Of a stretch of 64,000 bases of DNA, positions 56,371-64,000 are shown piece by piece. How positions within the stretch are numbered: the first letter of the stretch is position 1; each line of letters opens with the position of its first letter. Below the pieces are notes generated by a model. It was not told the origin of the DNA and ran no database searches. It saw only the letters and a program-made list of their open reading frames with translations. The position numbers were made by a program, and so were the translations under genes. The stretch is from the NCBI RefSeq assembly GCF_023806485.1, contig NZ_JAMSLR010000001.1, forward strand, positions 62,001 to 126,000, in the 5' to 3' direction. The stretch comes from Thermalbibacter longus (GTDB lineage: Bacteria > Chloroflexota > Chloroflexia > Thermomicrobiales > Thermomicrobiaceae).

Positions 56371-57258
56371 TCACTCCATCGATTCGGCGATCAGGAGCGC
56401 GGTCTCCTTCGAGATATCTCCCTCCAGGCGCAATGTCAGGTCGCGATGCACCCAGAGCAAGGTGTTGCCGGCTAGCCTGGGCTGATCCTGCCACTCGCCA
56501 CCCGGCGTTCGCACGATCAGCATGTGCGGCCCGCCAGTGATCCAGTAGCCCGGCCCATTGCGCACGGTGACCGGCTCGATGACGCTCTCCGGTCCCATCC
56601 CTTTCGCGAAGACCGGCTCGTTCGGCGAGCCCTGGAACTGCATGATCAGTAGCCCGACGCCGGTCACCTCGCTGGCCGGGATTTCGGGTGGGCGCGGCCG
56701 GTAGACTAGCGTCACTACCGGAGCTGGACGGCCCTCGTCGAGGTAGACCGCGTCCGGCGTGCCGAGCGCGGCAGGAAGCAGGATGCGGAAGGGGACGCGC
56801 TGTTGCGCCTCATCGAGTGACATCTCGGTGCCGAGCGAGAGGGACGACCTGGGCTCGGCTGTCACCGCCGTGGCCGGAACCGTGGCGGTCGCGACCAGAG
56901 CTGGCGGCGTCCCCTGCCCTTGGGCCGGGCTCGTAGCGGTAGCGGGCGTCGGCGAGGCAACGAAGCGGATCTCGATCCCCGGCAGGCCGAACCACTCAGC
57001 GACAGCCGAGCGTGCTGCCGGCCAGAGACCGATTACCAGCGCAGCGAGCAGCGCGCAGGCCAGAAGCGCAGCAGCAAGCCGGCTTCTCGGGGTCAGCAGG
57101 GTGCTCCACCGGGAGCGGGACGGCTGCTGGCCTGTGAGCAGGCGCTGCCGCACCGGCCCGCTGAGGTCAGGTGCCGGTGGGAGGTCGAGTTCCTCTCGCA
57201 GGCGGGCGAGCGCGGCTTCCAGGTCCTCGTCGCGCACGGGCCATCGTCCCTCAGTCAT
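56371..57258 (-). CDS. Putative anti-sigma factor with DUF4367-like outer domain
   Basis: 295 residues. A cytoplasmic N-terminus (about 50 residues, EAALARLREELDLPPAP) is followed by one membrane helix (LAAALLACALLAALVIGLW), a Thr/Ala/Pro-rich linker and an outer domain: MSLDEAQQRVPFRILLP, GLLIMQFQGSPN, GYWITGGPHMLIVRT, close to DUF4367. It overlaps the ECF sigma gene by 8 bases, so it is assigned as the cognate anti-sigma, though it lacks the zinc motif of the other anti-sigma in the window. Confidence 0.7.
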   Translation of the reverse strand: MTEGRWPVRDEDLEAALARLREELDLPPAPDLSGPVRQRLLTGQQPSRSRWSTLLTPRSRLAAALLACALLAALVIGLWPAARSAVAEWFGLPGIEIRFVASPTPATATSPAQGQGTPPALVATATVPATAVTAEPRSSLSLGTEMSLDEAQQRVPFRILLPAALGTPDAVYLDEGRPAPVVTLVYRPRPPEIPASEVTGVGLLIMQFQGSPNEPVFAKGMGPESVIEPVTVRNGPGYWITGGPHMLIVRTPGGEWQDQPRLAGNTLLWVHRDLTLRLEGDISKETALLIAESME

Positions 57259-57838
57259 CGTCGCTGCTCCTCAGCTCGCCGCGCGGTTCGGGCCGCGCCT
57301 CGGGTGCAAGCCGGTCCCGTAGCCGGCCAAGCGCTCGCGACAGGCGGGACTTCACCGTGCCACGGGCACAGCCGAGCGCTTCGGCGATCTCAGCCTCCGA
57401 CAACTCCAGGAAATACCGGTAGATGATCACCAGGCGGTCTTCCTCGCGCAGGGTCTCGAGCGCTTCGAGGAGAGCCTGTCGTTGATCGCGTCCCAGTGCC
57501 ACGGCCTCCGGCGAGGGGAGAATCGTGCCAGCTTCCTGGTTGCTGGCCGCGACCCGTAGCTGTAGGGAGACTTGCCGGCTCATCCGCATGCGCCGGTTGC
57601 GTGCCTCGTTGGCGACGATCCGGAGCAGCCAGGGCCGGAATGGCGCGCCAGTTCGAAAGCGGTCGAGAGCGTAGTACGCCTTCACGAAGGCCTCCTGCGC
57701 CGCGTCCTCTGCCTCGGGAGCATCGCGCGTGATCAGATAGGCGGTGCGGAAGGCGATCTCCGAATAGCGCCGTACCAGTTCAGCATACGCATCAACATCA
57801 CCCTGCCTCGCCTTGAGGACGAGGTCGCGATCGTCCAC
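57251..57838 (-). CDS. ECF RNA polymerase sigma factor
   Basis: 195 residues. Region 2: YAELVRRYSEIAFRTAYLITRD, EDAAQEAFVKAYYALDRF, FRPWLLRIVANEARNRRR-like segment; region 4: REEDRLVIIYRYFLELSEAEIAEAL then GTVKSRLSRALGRLR. GTG at 57838 (AGAGGG upstream) gives the usual start VDDRDLVLKARQGD; the frame stays open upstream to an ATG at 57937. The product should direct RNA polymerase to a stress regulon, held by the overlapping downstream gene's membrane protein. Confidence 0.9.
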   Translation of the reverse strand: MDDRDLVLKARQGDVDAYAELVRRYSEIAFRTAYLITRDAPEAEDAAQEAFVKAYYALDRFRTGAPFRPWLLRIVANEARNRRMRMSRQVSLQLRVAASNQEAGTILPSPEAVALGRDQRQALLEALETLREEDRLVIIYRYFLELSEAEIAEALGCARGTVKSRLSRALGRLRDRLAPEARPEPRGELRSSDDD

Positions 57839-58137
57839 GGGCCGGCCCTCTTGCAGGGACAAACGGCGATTCGCCGCTGCCGTCTGTACTACAACGTCCA
57901 GAGCCGCGCGGTTCCCGTGGCCTGTCCCACGAGACATGGCGGCTCGCCTGCACCGCTGATTGTCCATCACACGCGGGGAGCGATCCAAACGGTGGGGGCA
58001 TGTCGCAACGTGCGCGTATCGATGGACTATGGACCCAGCTCGGCACTGAGGCAGTGATCGAGAGAGGCTGGAGATCCATGCGCTGAACTGCGATCGCGGG
58101 AGCAGCAGCGCTTTTGTGTCAGCTCGAGTGCCGGCGC

Positions 58138-60042
58138 CTAGGGTGCTGGCTGAGCCTGGCCTCGCCAGCCGTGCTCCGCGAGCAGCGTCACGCCGATGCG
58201 GCCGAGCAGCACCCGGTATTGGTCTTTATCGTCCGGGTGCCACTCGAAGCGCGCGCGCTCGAAGTACTGCACCGTGAGCCCGGAGGCTGGATCGGTGAAC
58301 ACCTCGCTGATCGGGTAACCGAAGAGGGCGAGCGACTCGCGCTTCGAGACGCCCGGATCGCCGAGATCCAGCCCGTGGTTTTGCCAAAACGCCAGGAAGA
58401 TCCCGCACACATGGTGGCCAGTCTCCGGGAAGAACACGCACGATGGGTCATCCCGCGAGTCGGCCAGGAACGCTTGGAATGCCCTGCTTTCGAGGAAGCC
58501 CCAGGTGGCTGCCTCTTCGACGCCGATTCGCCCGAGCTGCACCTCCAGCGTGGTACCGGCGTGCTCGGGGTAGTAAGCCAGCCGGGCTCGCTCGAAGTAC
58601 TGCACGGTGCGGAGCTTCCCGCTGTCGGGATCCCACTCGCTGAACTCTTCGGTCAGCGGGTATCCGAAGAGTTCCAGCCCGCCGTGTCGCTTCCAAAACG
58701 CGAAGAACCCGTTTGCTAGGTAGTGGCCGGTCTGGGGGAAGTACACCCACTCCTCGCTACTGGTTCCTGGATCGGGGCGCGGAGCCGAGGGCAACACGTC
58801 GGCGATCCTGGCGACGTGGATCTCGACGACCTCCCCGACCGCGCGCTGCCAGGCCAGCGTGCCTTCTTTGGCGATCGGAACGCGATTCGTCCCGGTGTTG
58901 ATCGTGACGTTGAACAGGCTGATCGCGGCGAGGTCGAATCCCAAGATATCGACCTGGTCGGGCTGATCGGGCGAGACTCGTCCCCAGAAGACGTACTGGC
59001 CATCGGTGGTCGGTGGGAATTCGTCGGTTACCGAGCTGGCGAGCGCCCGGGCCTGGCCCGTCTTGATATCGACGGCGTGTAACTCCTGGCCTGCGGTGTA
59101 GACGACCGTCTCGCCGCCCACAGCGTATTCCGGAAGATACGGAGTCGATTCGCCCTCGGCGACCACCATCGGCTCTTCGTCGGCTGCCACGCGGCGCGCG
59201 AGCAGACGCCAGTCCCACGCCTCTTCGCCGCTCGCCGACTCTGAAGTCGCCTCCAACCACACAACCAGCCCGCTCTGGACGCGCGGCGGTCCGATCACCT
59301 GGTTCCCGGCAGCGTCGGCTTGAGCCAGCGTCTCCGGCGCCAGATTGGTGTTCAGGTCTCGCAGCATTAGCCGCTGGCGCTGCCCATCGTCGCTCAACCA
59401 GGCGACCCAGCGGCCCCAGATGGCCGGCGCCGTCTCGTCAGCTCCAGTGGTGGCGATGGCGAGGTGCTCGCCGGTCTCGATCCGGATGCCGACAATGTCG
59501 GAGGGGCAGGACTCGCAGAGCTCGCCCTCGCTCCAGACGGCAACGCCGTCGCTGAGGTCCAGTCCGGCCCGCTTGGCCGGCCCGGTCGAAAGGGGCCGGG
59601 GCTGGCGGTCGGCGAGGGACGCCGCGTACACGTCGCGGTGGAGCGGGTCGTTCTCTCCCGCGACGAGCCAGGCGACGAAGCGCCCGTCGGTCACCGGCGC
59701 GGCGTCCTGACCAGGAACGGTCAGGAAGAGCGTTGGCTCCTGCCCGGCCGTGGCGTGGTCGATCGCGCTGGTAGCCAGGCTGAGAGCAAGCACGAGCACC
59801 AGGCCGATCGAGCTGAGGTGGCCTCGCAGGGTGAACCAGCCGAGCCAGAGTGGACGCTGGCTACGTGGTCTGTCATTTGCAACGGGTGTGCCGACGGCCA
59901 GTTGCGCCGGCGCAGGCGAGGGCCGGGTGGCCCCGGTCCGGTATTGCGAGCGATGGCGCTTCCGAGGATCGCCGGAGGCAGGCAGGCGCGATCTCGGTGA
60001 CGACGCGGGACGGAGCTGCTTGAGCGGCGGGTAGGAAGCCAT
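58138..60042 (-). CDS. Membrane-anchored beta-propeller protein with FGYP repeats
   Basis: 634 residues from ATG 60042 (GGGGAGGGGACGAGG upstream). A long positively charged cytoplasmic N-terminus (about 80 residues) precedes one membrane helix (HLSSIGLVLVLALSLATSAI). The outer part repeats a TolB/WD40-like pattern (DGRFVAWLVAGEND, DLSDGVAVWSEGE, IWGRWVAWLSDD, DGQYVFWGRVSPD), suggesting a propeller, then two FGYP/YFER modules (HYLANGFFAFWKRHGG to YFERARLAYYPE; HHVCGIFLAFWQNHGL to YFERARFEWHPD). The Arg/Ser/Pro-rich tail into the cytoplasm is unusual. Confidence 0.78.
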   Translation of the reverse strand: MASYPPLKQLRPASSPRSRLPASGDPRKRHRSQYRTGATRPSPAPAQLAVGTPVANDRPRSQRPLWLGWFTLRGHLSSIGLVLVLALSLATSAIDHATAGQEPTLFLTVPGQDAAPVTDGRFVAWLVAGENDPLHRDVYAASLADRQPRPLSTGPAKRAGLDLSDGVAVWSEGELCESCPSDIVGIRIETGEHLAIATTGADETAPAIWGRWVAWLSDDGQRQRLMLRDLNTNLAPETLAQADAAGNQVIGPPRVQSGLVVWLEATSESASGEEAWDWRLLARRVAADEEPMVVAEGESTPYLPEYAVGGETVVYTAGQELHAVDIKTGQARALASSVTDEFPPTTDGQYVFWGRVSPDQPDQVDILGFDLAAISLFNVTINTGTNRVPIAKEGTLAWQRAVGEVVEIHVARIADVLPSAPRPDPGTSSEEWVYFPQTGHYLANGFFAFWKRHGGLELFGYPLTEEFSEWDPDSGKLRTVQYFERARLAYYPEHAGTTLEVQLGRIGVEEAATWGFLESRAFQAFLADSRDDPSCVFFPETGHHVCGIFLAFWQNHGLDLGDPGVSKRESLALFGYPISEVFTDPASGLTVQYFERARFEWHPDDKDQYRVLLGRIGVTLLAEHGWRGQAQPAP

Positions 60043-60209
60043 CCTCGTCCCCTCCCCCGAATGCCTCTCCAAGCCTAGTCCATCTTCCCGGAGAGTGGTA
60101 GGGACGAAAGTCCTCAAGCGCGGTTCCCGGTAGGCCTGCCGCCTGGTAGGAACGCTGGTATCTGGCGGGTATATCTGGGCGCTGGCTCAGCTCGGTGGTG
60201 CTGCAAAGC

Positions 60210-60238
60210 TTGTAATCATATGCGATTTCCTATATGCT
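60210..60238 (+). promoter_or_regulatory. Promoter with possible GntR operator
   Basis: TTGTAA (60210-60215) and TATGCT (60233-60238) have a 17-base spacer. The inverted repeat AATCATATGCGATT (60214-60227) overlaps the -35 box, so autoregulation by the downstream GntR protein is plausible. Confidence 0.4.
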
Positions 60239-60276
60239 GTGCCTGTATCCGTCGTGACCTGAGCTAGGCGGAGTAG

Positions 60277-60984
60277 ATGAGCAAGCAGGAGCTGGCCTAC
60301 CAGACGATCCGCCAGCGGATCCTCGAAGGGGTATACGGCCCTGGCTACCGGATCGTCATCGACGAGCTGGCTCGCGAGCTCGGCTGCAGTGCCATCCCCG
60401 TCCGGGAGGCTATCCGGCGACTCGAAGCCGAGGGCCTGATCGCGTACACCAGGAACGCTGGGGCACGGGTCGTCACGATCGATGAGCGGCAGTACGTCGA
60501 TGTCCTGTCCACGCTAGCTGTGCTGGAAGGGCATGCCACCGCGCTGGCTGCGCCGCGCATGAGCCCGCGCGATCTCGCTCCCCTGCGAGCATTCGAGGAG
60601 GAGATGCAGCGCGCGGTCGAGGCTGGCGACATGCTGCGGTACAGCGCGCTGAACCGGGCCTATCACGAGGCGATCTACGCCCACTGTCCCAACCGGTACC
60701 TGGTCGCTCAGATCGAGAACGCCTGGGCGCGGCTCGACTCGATGCGCCACTCCATCTTCGTGCTCCTCCCTGGTCGCGCCCGGACCTCCCTCGAAGATCA
60801 CCGGCGGATCACCGACTTGATCGAGCGGCGCGCCCCAGCTGAGGAGATCGAGCGGGTCGTCCGAGAGCACAAGCTGGCGACGGCCCGAGCCTTCCAAGCC
60901 TGGGTGAGCCATAGGGAGGAGCTGGTGAAGATGAGTGCAGGAGGGGGAGCCCCTGCTTCCCTGGAGATCGAGTTGACCGGGTGA
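60277..60984 (+). CDS. GntR-family (FadR/FCD) transcriptional regulator
   Basis: 235 residues. An N-terminal winged helix (YQTIRQRILEGVYGPGYRIVIDELARELGCSAIPVREAIRRLEAEGLI) is followed by an FCD ligand-binding domain (LSTLAVLEGHATALAAPRM, LNRAYHEAIYAHCPN, SMRHSIFVLLPG, EDHRRITDLIERR), with Asp and His residues that usually bind a metal and carboxylate effector. It leads a catabolic operon and probably senses a pathway intermediate. Confidence 0.92.
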   Translation: MSKQELAYQTIRQRILEGVYGPGYRIVIDELARELGCSAIPVREAIRRLEAEGLIAYTRNAGARVVTIDERQYVDVLSTLAVLEGHATALAAPRMSPRDLAPLRAFEEEMQRAVEAGDMLRYSALNRAYHEAIYAHCPNRYLVAQIENAWARLDSMRHSIFVLLPGRARTSLEDHRRITDLIERRAPAEEIERVVREHKLATARAFQAWVSHREELVKMSAGGGAPASLEIELTG

Positions 60985-61018
60985 GCCGGAGATCGTGACA
61001 GGGGAAAGGACTCGTTGG

Positions 61019-61999
61019 ATGCGCATCGACGTGCACACGCACGTGCAGCCGCCGGAGTTCCTGGAAGCGCTCGTCGCCTCCGGCCGGTACGAGTGTTACC
61101 AGGACGATGCCGGGCACATCGTCGTCCGTGAAAAGGGCGCTCGCTTCCTGACGACCACGCCGCAGATGCACGATCCGGCCCAGCGCGTCGAGGAGATGGA
61201 CGCCTCGGGGATCGATGTGCAGATCGTCTCGGTGACGACGCCGCAGGTCTACTTCCTCCAGGGACAGCCCTGCATCGATCTGGCTCGGCGGTGCAACGAC
61301 TACCTGGCGGGGGTCGTCCAGCAATATCCAGACCGCTTCCGAGCGCTGGCGAGCGTTCCGTTGACGGCTGGAGCCGATGCGGCTGCTCGGGAACTCGAGC
61401 GCTGCCTGGACGAGCTGGGCATGATCGGCGTGCTGGTGGGCGCCAATATCGACGGCCGGCCGATCGACGCGCCGGAGTTCGCACCCTTCTACGAGGAGGT
61501 GAATCGACGGGGCACCGTCATGTTCATCCATCCGATGGTGCCGGCCGGCGTCGAGGTCATGGCCGACTACGCGCTGGCGCCGCTGGTCGGCTTCATGATG
61601 GACACCACGCTGGCGGTGGCGCGCCTGATCTTCTCCGGCTTCTTCGAGCGCTTCCCGAGGGTTCGGGTGCTCGTGGGGCACCTGGGGGCGACGATCCCCT
61701 ACCTCGCCGGCCGGCTGGACATCGGCTACCGCAGTTACCCGGACTGCCAGGGCATTCCCCGTCCGCCGAGCGAGTACATCCGGCGGCTCTACCTCGACAC
61801 GGTCTCGTTCCACGAGCCGGCCCTCCGCTGCGCGCTGGAGACGGTAGGGCCGGATCGCATCGTCTTCGGCTCCGATTACCCGCACGTCATCGGCGACGTG
61901 GGGAGCGCCGTTCGGAGCGTCGAGGCGACCGTGCCGGCCCAGTCGCGCGAGCGGATTCTCGGCGGGACGGCCGCCGAGCTGTTCGGTCTGACAGCATAG
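61019..61999 (+). CDS. Amidohydrolase, ACMSD-like decarboxylase family
   Basis: 326 residues. Metal ligands are visible: HTH in RIDVHTHV, His in VMFIHPM, His in VLVGHLGATIPYLAGRLD, Asp in FGSDYPHV. This is the pattern of aminocarboxymuconate-semialdehyde decarboxylase and related non-oxidative aromatic decarboxylases. In context it should act on a ring-cleavage acid, but the substrate is not determined. ATG at 61019 follows GGGGAAAGGA. Confidence 0.9.
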   Translation: MRIDVHTHVQPPEFLEALVASGRYECYQDDAGHIVVREKGARFLTTTPQMHDPAQRVEEMDASGIDVQIVSVTTPQVYFLQGQPCIDLARRCNDYLAGVVQQYPDRFRALASVPLTAGADAAARELERCLDELGMIGVLVGANIDGRPIDAPEFAPFYEEVNRRGTVMFIHPMVPAGVEVMADYALAPLVGFMMDTTLAVARLIFSGFFERFPRVRVLVGHLGATIPYLAGRLDIGYRSYPDCQGIPRPPSEYIRRLYLDTVSFHEPALRCALETVGPDRIVFGSDYPHVIGDVGSAVRSVEATVPAQSRERILGGTAAELFGLTA

Positions 62000-62015
62000 G
62001 GTAAGGAGAGGTGGT

Positions 62016-62939
62016 ATGGCGAGGAGAGAACTGCGCGGGTCGCTGGTTCCGCTGGTGACGCCGTTCAAAGACGGCCAGTTCGACGAGCCGGCGTTCCGCG
62101 ACCTGATCGAGTGGCAGATCGAGAGCGGCAGCCACGGGATCTCGGTGACCGGCTCTACCGGTGAACCCTCGGCGCTCTCTCTGGAGGAGCGAGAGTACAT
62201 CATCGAGACGGCGGTCAGGGCCGCGCGCGGGCGCGTGCCAGTGATCGCCGGCACCGGCACCAACAACTTCGACGAGACGCTGCGTCTCACCCGCTTCGCT
62301 GAGCGCGCCGGCGCTGATGCGGCGCTGGTGATCGTGCCCTACTACAACCGGCCCACGCAGGAGGGGCTCTACCGGTACTTCACCGCGCTGGCCGACCAGG
62401 TCTCGATCCCGATCATCATCTACAACATCCCCGGGCGCACCGCCGTCAACATGGAGCCGGAGACGGTGGCCCTCGTGGCGCGCGAGCGGCGCAACGTGAT
62501 CGGCGTCAAGGAGGCGAACAAGGACTTCGAGCAGGTCAGCCGGCTGTTCGACCGCTGCGGGCGCGACTTCCTGGTCTACTCCGGCATCGAGGCGCTCTGC
62601 TTCCCGCTGCTGGCGCTCGGCGGCGCCGGCTATATCAGCGCGACCGGCAACGTGCTGCCGCGCCAGTCTGCCGAGCTCTACAACCTCGTCGTCGCCGGCA
62701 AGTGGCTGGAGGCCCGTGATCTCCACTACGAGATGCTGGCGATGAACGAGGCCCTGTTCCTGGAGACGAATCCCGGACCGGTCAAGTACGTGTTGAGCCT
62801 GATGGGGAAGATCCAGCCCGAGCTGCGCCTGCCGCTGGTGCTACCCTCGGAGGAAAACCAGCGGAAGCTGCGGGCCGTCGCCGAGCGCTACGGCCTGATC
62901 CCGGCCGCGGCGCCGGCCGCCGGGAACGGAGCCGGCTGA
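62016..62939 (+). CDS. DapA-family (DHDPS/NAL) lyase
   Basis: 307 residues. GSLVPLVTPFKDGQFDEPAF, GISVTGSTGEPSALSLEE and ALVIVPYYNRPTQEGLYRYF are diagnostic, and the Schiff-base Lys lies in VIGVKEANKDFEQ. In lysine synthesis this is dihydrodipicolinate synthase; here, between amidohydrolase, FAH-family and dehydrogenase genes, a retro-aldol or hydratase role on a pyruvate-yielding intermediate is more likely. Seventeen bases separate it from the previous gene; its stop overlaps the next start. Confidence 0.88.
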   Translation: MARRELRGSLVPLVTPFKDGQFDEPAFRDLIEWQIESGSHGISVTGSTGEPSALSLEEREYIIETAVRAARGRVPVIAGTGTNNFDETLRLTRFAERAGADAALVIVPYYNRPTQEGLYRYFTALADQVSIPIIIYNIPGRTAVNMEPETVALVARERRNVIGVKEANKDFEQVSRLFDRCGRDFLVYSGIEALCFPLLALGGAGYISATGNVLPRQSAELYNLVVAGKWLEARDLHYEMLAMNEALFLETNPGPVKYVLSLMGKIQPELRLPLVLPSEENQRKLRAVAERYGLIPAAAPAAGNGAG

Positions 62940-63700
62940 TGCGCACGGCACGCTTCATCGCCGACGGGCGACTGCACACCGGCCAGGTCGTCGAAGACCG
63001 GCTGGTCGACGAGAGCGGGCGGGTCCACCGCTTCGACGCGGTGATTTGGCTCCCACCGGTCGAGCCGACCAAGGTGCTCGGCCTGGTGCTGAACTACGCC
63101 GACCATGCCCGGGAGCTCGGGCTGGAGGTTCCGCCAGACCCGGTACTGTTCTTCAAGCCGCTGACCTCGTTGATCGGCCACCGCGCGCCCATCGTATACC
63201 CGACTGGGGTCGAGCGGCTGCACTACGAGGTCGAGCTGGCTGTCGTGATCGGCCGGCGCTGCCGCAAGGTGCGCGCGGCCGACGCCTTCAGCGTCGTCCG
63301 TGGCTATACGGTCGCCAACGACGTAACCGCGCGCGACTTCATCACCAACTACTTCCGCCCGCCGGTCAAGGCCAAGGGGTTCGACACCTTCGGCCCGCTC
63401 GGGCCCTGGCTGGTCGAGAGGGAAGACCTCGATCCGGACAACCTGGAGCTGCGCGCCTACGTCAACGGCGAGCTGCGCCAGCGTGGCCACACCTCGCACC
63501 TGATCCACAAGGTAGCGGAGATCATCGAGTACGTCAGCTCGTTCATGACCCTGGAGCCGGACGACGTGATCATGACCGGCACCCCGGAGGGGATCTCCTT
63601 CGTCCGGCCGGGCGACGTGCTGCGGGTGGAGGTCGAGGGCGTCGGCGCGCTCGAGAACCCCATCGTCGCCGAGAACGAGCTGGAAGGAGGCGGAACCTGA
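62939..63700 (+). CDS. Fumarylacetoacetate hydrolase family protein (HpaG-like)
   Basis: 253 residues. VLGLVLNYADHARELG and DPVLFFKPLTSLIGHRAPIV precede the metal site: Glu residues in LHYEVELAVVIGRR and Asp in VANDVTARDF, and the C-terminal IMTGTPEGISFVRPGDVL is the family signature. FAH-family enzymes cleave, hydrate or decarboxylate beta-keto acids of aromatic degradation. Placement ahead of a semialdehyde dehydrogenase gene points to an HpaG-like isomerase/decarboxylase. Confidence 0.9.
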   Translation: MRTARFIADGRLHTGQVVEDRLVDESGRVHRFDAVIWLPPVEPTKVLGLVLNYADHARELGLEVPPDPVLFFKPLTSLIGHRAPIVYPTGVERLHYEVELAVVIGRRCRKVRAADAFSVVRGYTVANDVTARDFITNYFRPPVKAKGFDTFGPLGPWLVEREDLDPDNLELRAYVNGELRQRGHTSHLIHKVAEIIEYVSSFMTLEPDDVIMTGTPEGISFVRPGDVLRVEVEGVGALENPIVAENELEGGGT

Positions 63701-64000
63701 TGACGACGGCCAGCTCTGTCCAGTACGCCGAACTGCGCGAGCAATCCCTGGCGGCGGTCCGCACGGTCAGGAACTTCATCGACGGTGCCTTCACCGAGGG
63801 GCCGAGCGGCCAGACCTTCGAGTCGCTCGACCCGGCGACCAACGACCCGATCGCAGCGGTGTACAGCGCCGGGCCGGAAGGCGTGGAGCTGGCGGTCGCC
63901 GCCGCCCGCCGCGCCTTCGACGAGGGGCCCTGGCCTCGCCTGCCGGCGGCCGAGCGGGCTCGGGCGCTGCGCCGGATCGCCGACCTGATCCGCGCGCGGG
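63700..64000 (+). CDS. Aldehyde dehydrogenase, N-terminal part, cut by the window edge
   Basis: Only about 100 residues are inside the window. NFIDGAFTEGPSGQTFESLDPATNDPIAAVYS and AAARRAFDEGPWPRLPAAERARALRRIADLIRAR are the N-terminal cofactor-domain sequence of an aldehyde dehydrogenase. ATG at 63700 overlaps the previous stop (ATGA) and has GGAAGGAGG upstream. By context it is likely a 5-carboxymethyl-2-hydroxymuconate-semialdehyde dehydrogenase (HpaE-like), but the catalytic Cys and Glu are outside the window. Confidence 0.85.
   Translation, partial: MTTASSVQYAELREQSLAAVRTVRNFIDGAFTEGPSGQTFESLDPATNDPIAAVYSAGPEGVELAVAAARRAFDEGPWPRLPAAERARALRRIADLIRAR

Noticed and set aside
60809-62290. 493-codon minus-strand frame opposite the catabolic operon
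   Set aside because: It covers three convincing plus-strand genes and shows no motif.

Overview
The window is GC-rich bacterial DNA with densely packed genes, mostly Shine-Dalgarno-led, with many GTG starts and 1-8 bp gene overlaps. The gene set (type-2-like IleRS under a T-box, a family of secreted proteins with FGYP/YFER/WHP repeats, GH15 glucoamylase, MoxR-DUF58-VWA operon, two ECF sigma/anti-sigma pairs, type III-B CRISPR module) fits a Chloroflexota of the Thermomicrobia type. That placement is inference; no rRNA or tRNA gene was found to confirm it.

Layout. 1-2.1 kb: a secreted CAP/SCP-domain protein running off the left edge, and a GlsB/YeaQ-like membrane protein. 2.1-7.8 kb: T-box leader and ileS, a methyltransferase and a WYL regulator. 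7.8-10.1 kb: a poorly coding stretch with small hypothetical genes and a decayed AbrB-PIN toxin-antitoxin pair. 10.1-11.5 kb: radC and a DUF4870 protein. 11.6-19.8 kb (minus): a five-gene operon of coiled-coil membrane protein, MoxR ATPase, DUF58 and two VWA membrane proteins. 20.1-28.8 kb: a Tat-exported peptidoglycan amidase, DUF2085 protein, glucoamylase, aldehyde dehydrogenase, YciI-like protein and a repetitive coiled-coil protein with a nuclease-like C-terminus. 28.9-36.2 kb: a candidate structured RNA, argF, an orphan hydro-lyase beta subunit, a sugar ABC permease/FGGY kinase/lipoprotein cluster lacking its ATPase, a small secreted protein and a GNAT acetyltransferase. 36.2-40 kb: an ECF sigma/RskA anti-sigma pair divergent from two ferritin-like proteins. 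40-41.4 kb: an M20 dipeptidase.

41.7-49.4 kb holds the most distinctive system: a compact type III-B operon, cmr1-cas10(cmr2)-cmr3-cmr4-cmr5/cmr6-CARF/HEPN, with translationally overlapping or nearly touching genes. Cas10 has an intact GGDD but no HD nuclease domain. Cmr5 and Cmr6 are one continuous frame, and the join sits on a G7 run: one G fewer would recreate a normal cmr5 stop in an ATGA overlap with cmr6. The last gene carries a CARF ligand-sensing motif and a HEPN RNase motif, so cyclic-oligoadenylate signalling to an RNase is the expected output. No cas1, cas2, cas6 or CRISPR array is present; one solitary repeat-like hairpin lies just after the operon.

49.5-60 kb: a secreted paralogue of the left-edge protein, a zinc-ribbon coiled-coil protein, an HtrA-like protease, a D-threonine-aldolase-like enzyme, queF, small membrane proteins, a second ECF sigma/anti-sigma pair and a beta-propeller protein with FGYP repeats. 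60.2-64 kb: a GntR regulator leading an operon (ACMSD-like amidohydrolase, DapA-like lyase, FAH-family protein, aldehyde dehydrogenase cut by the right edge) that looks like a meta-cleavage aromatic degradation pathway.
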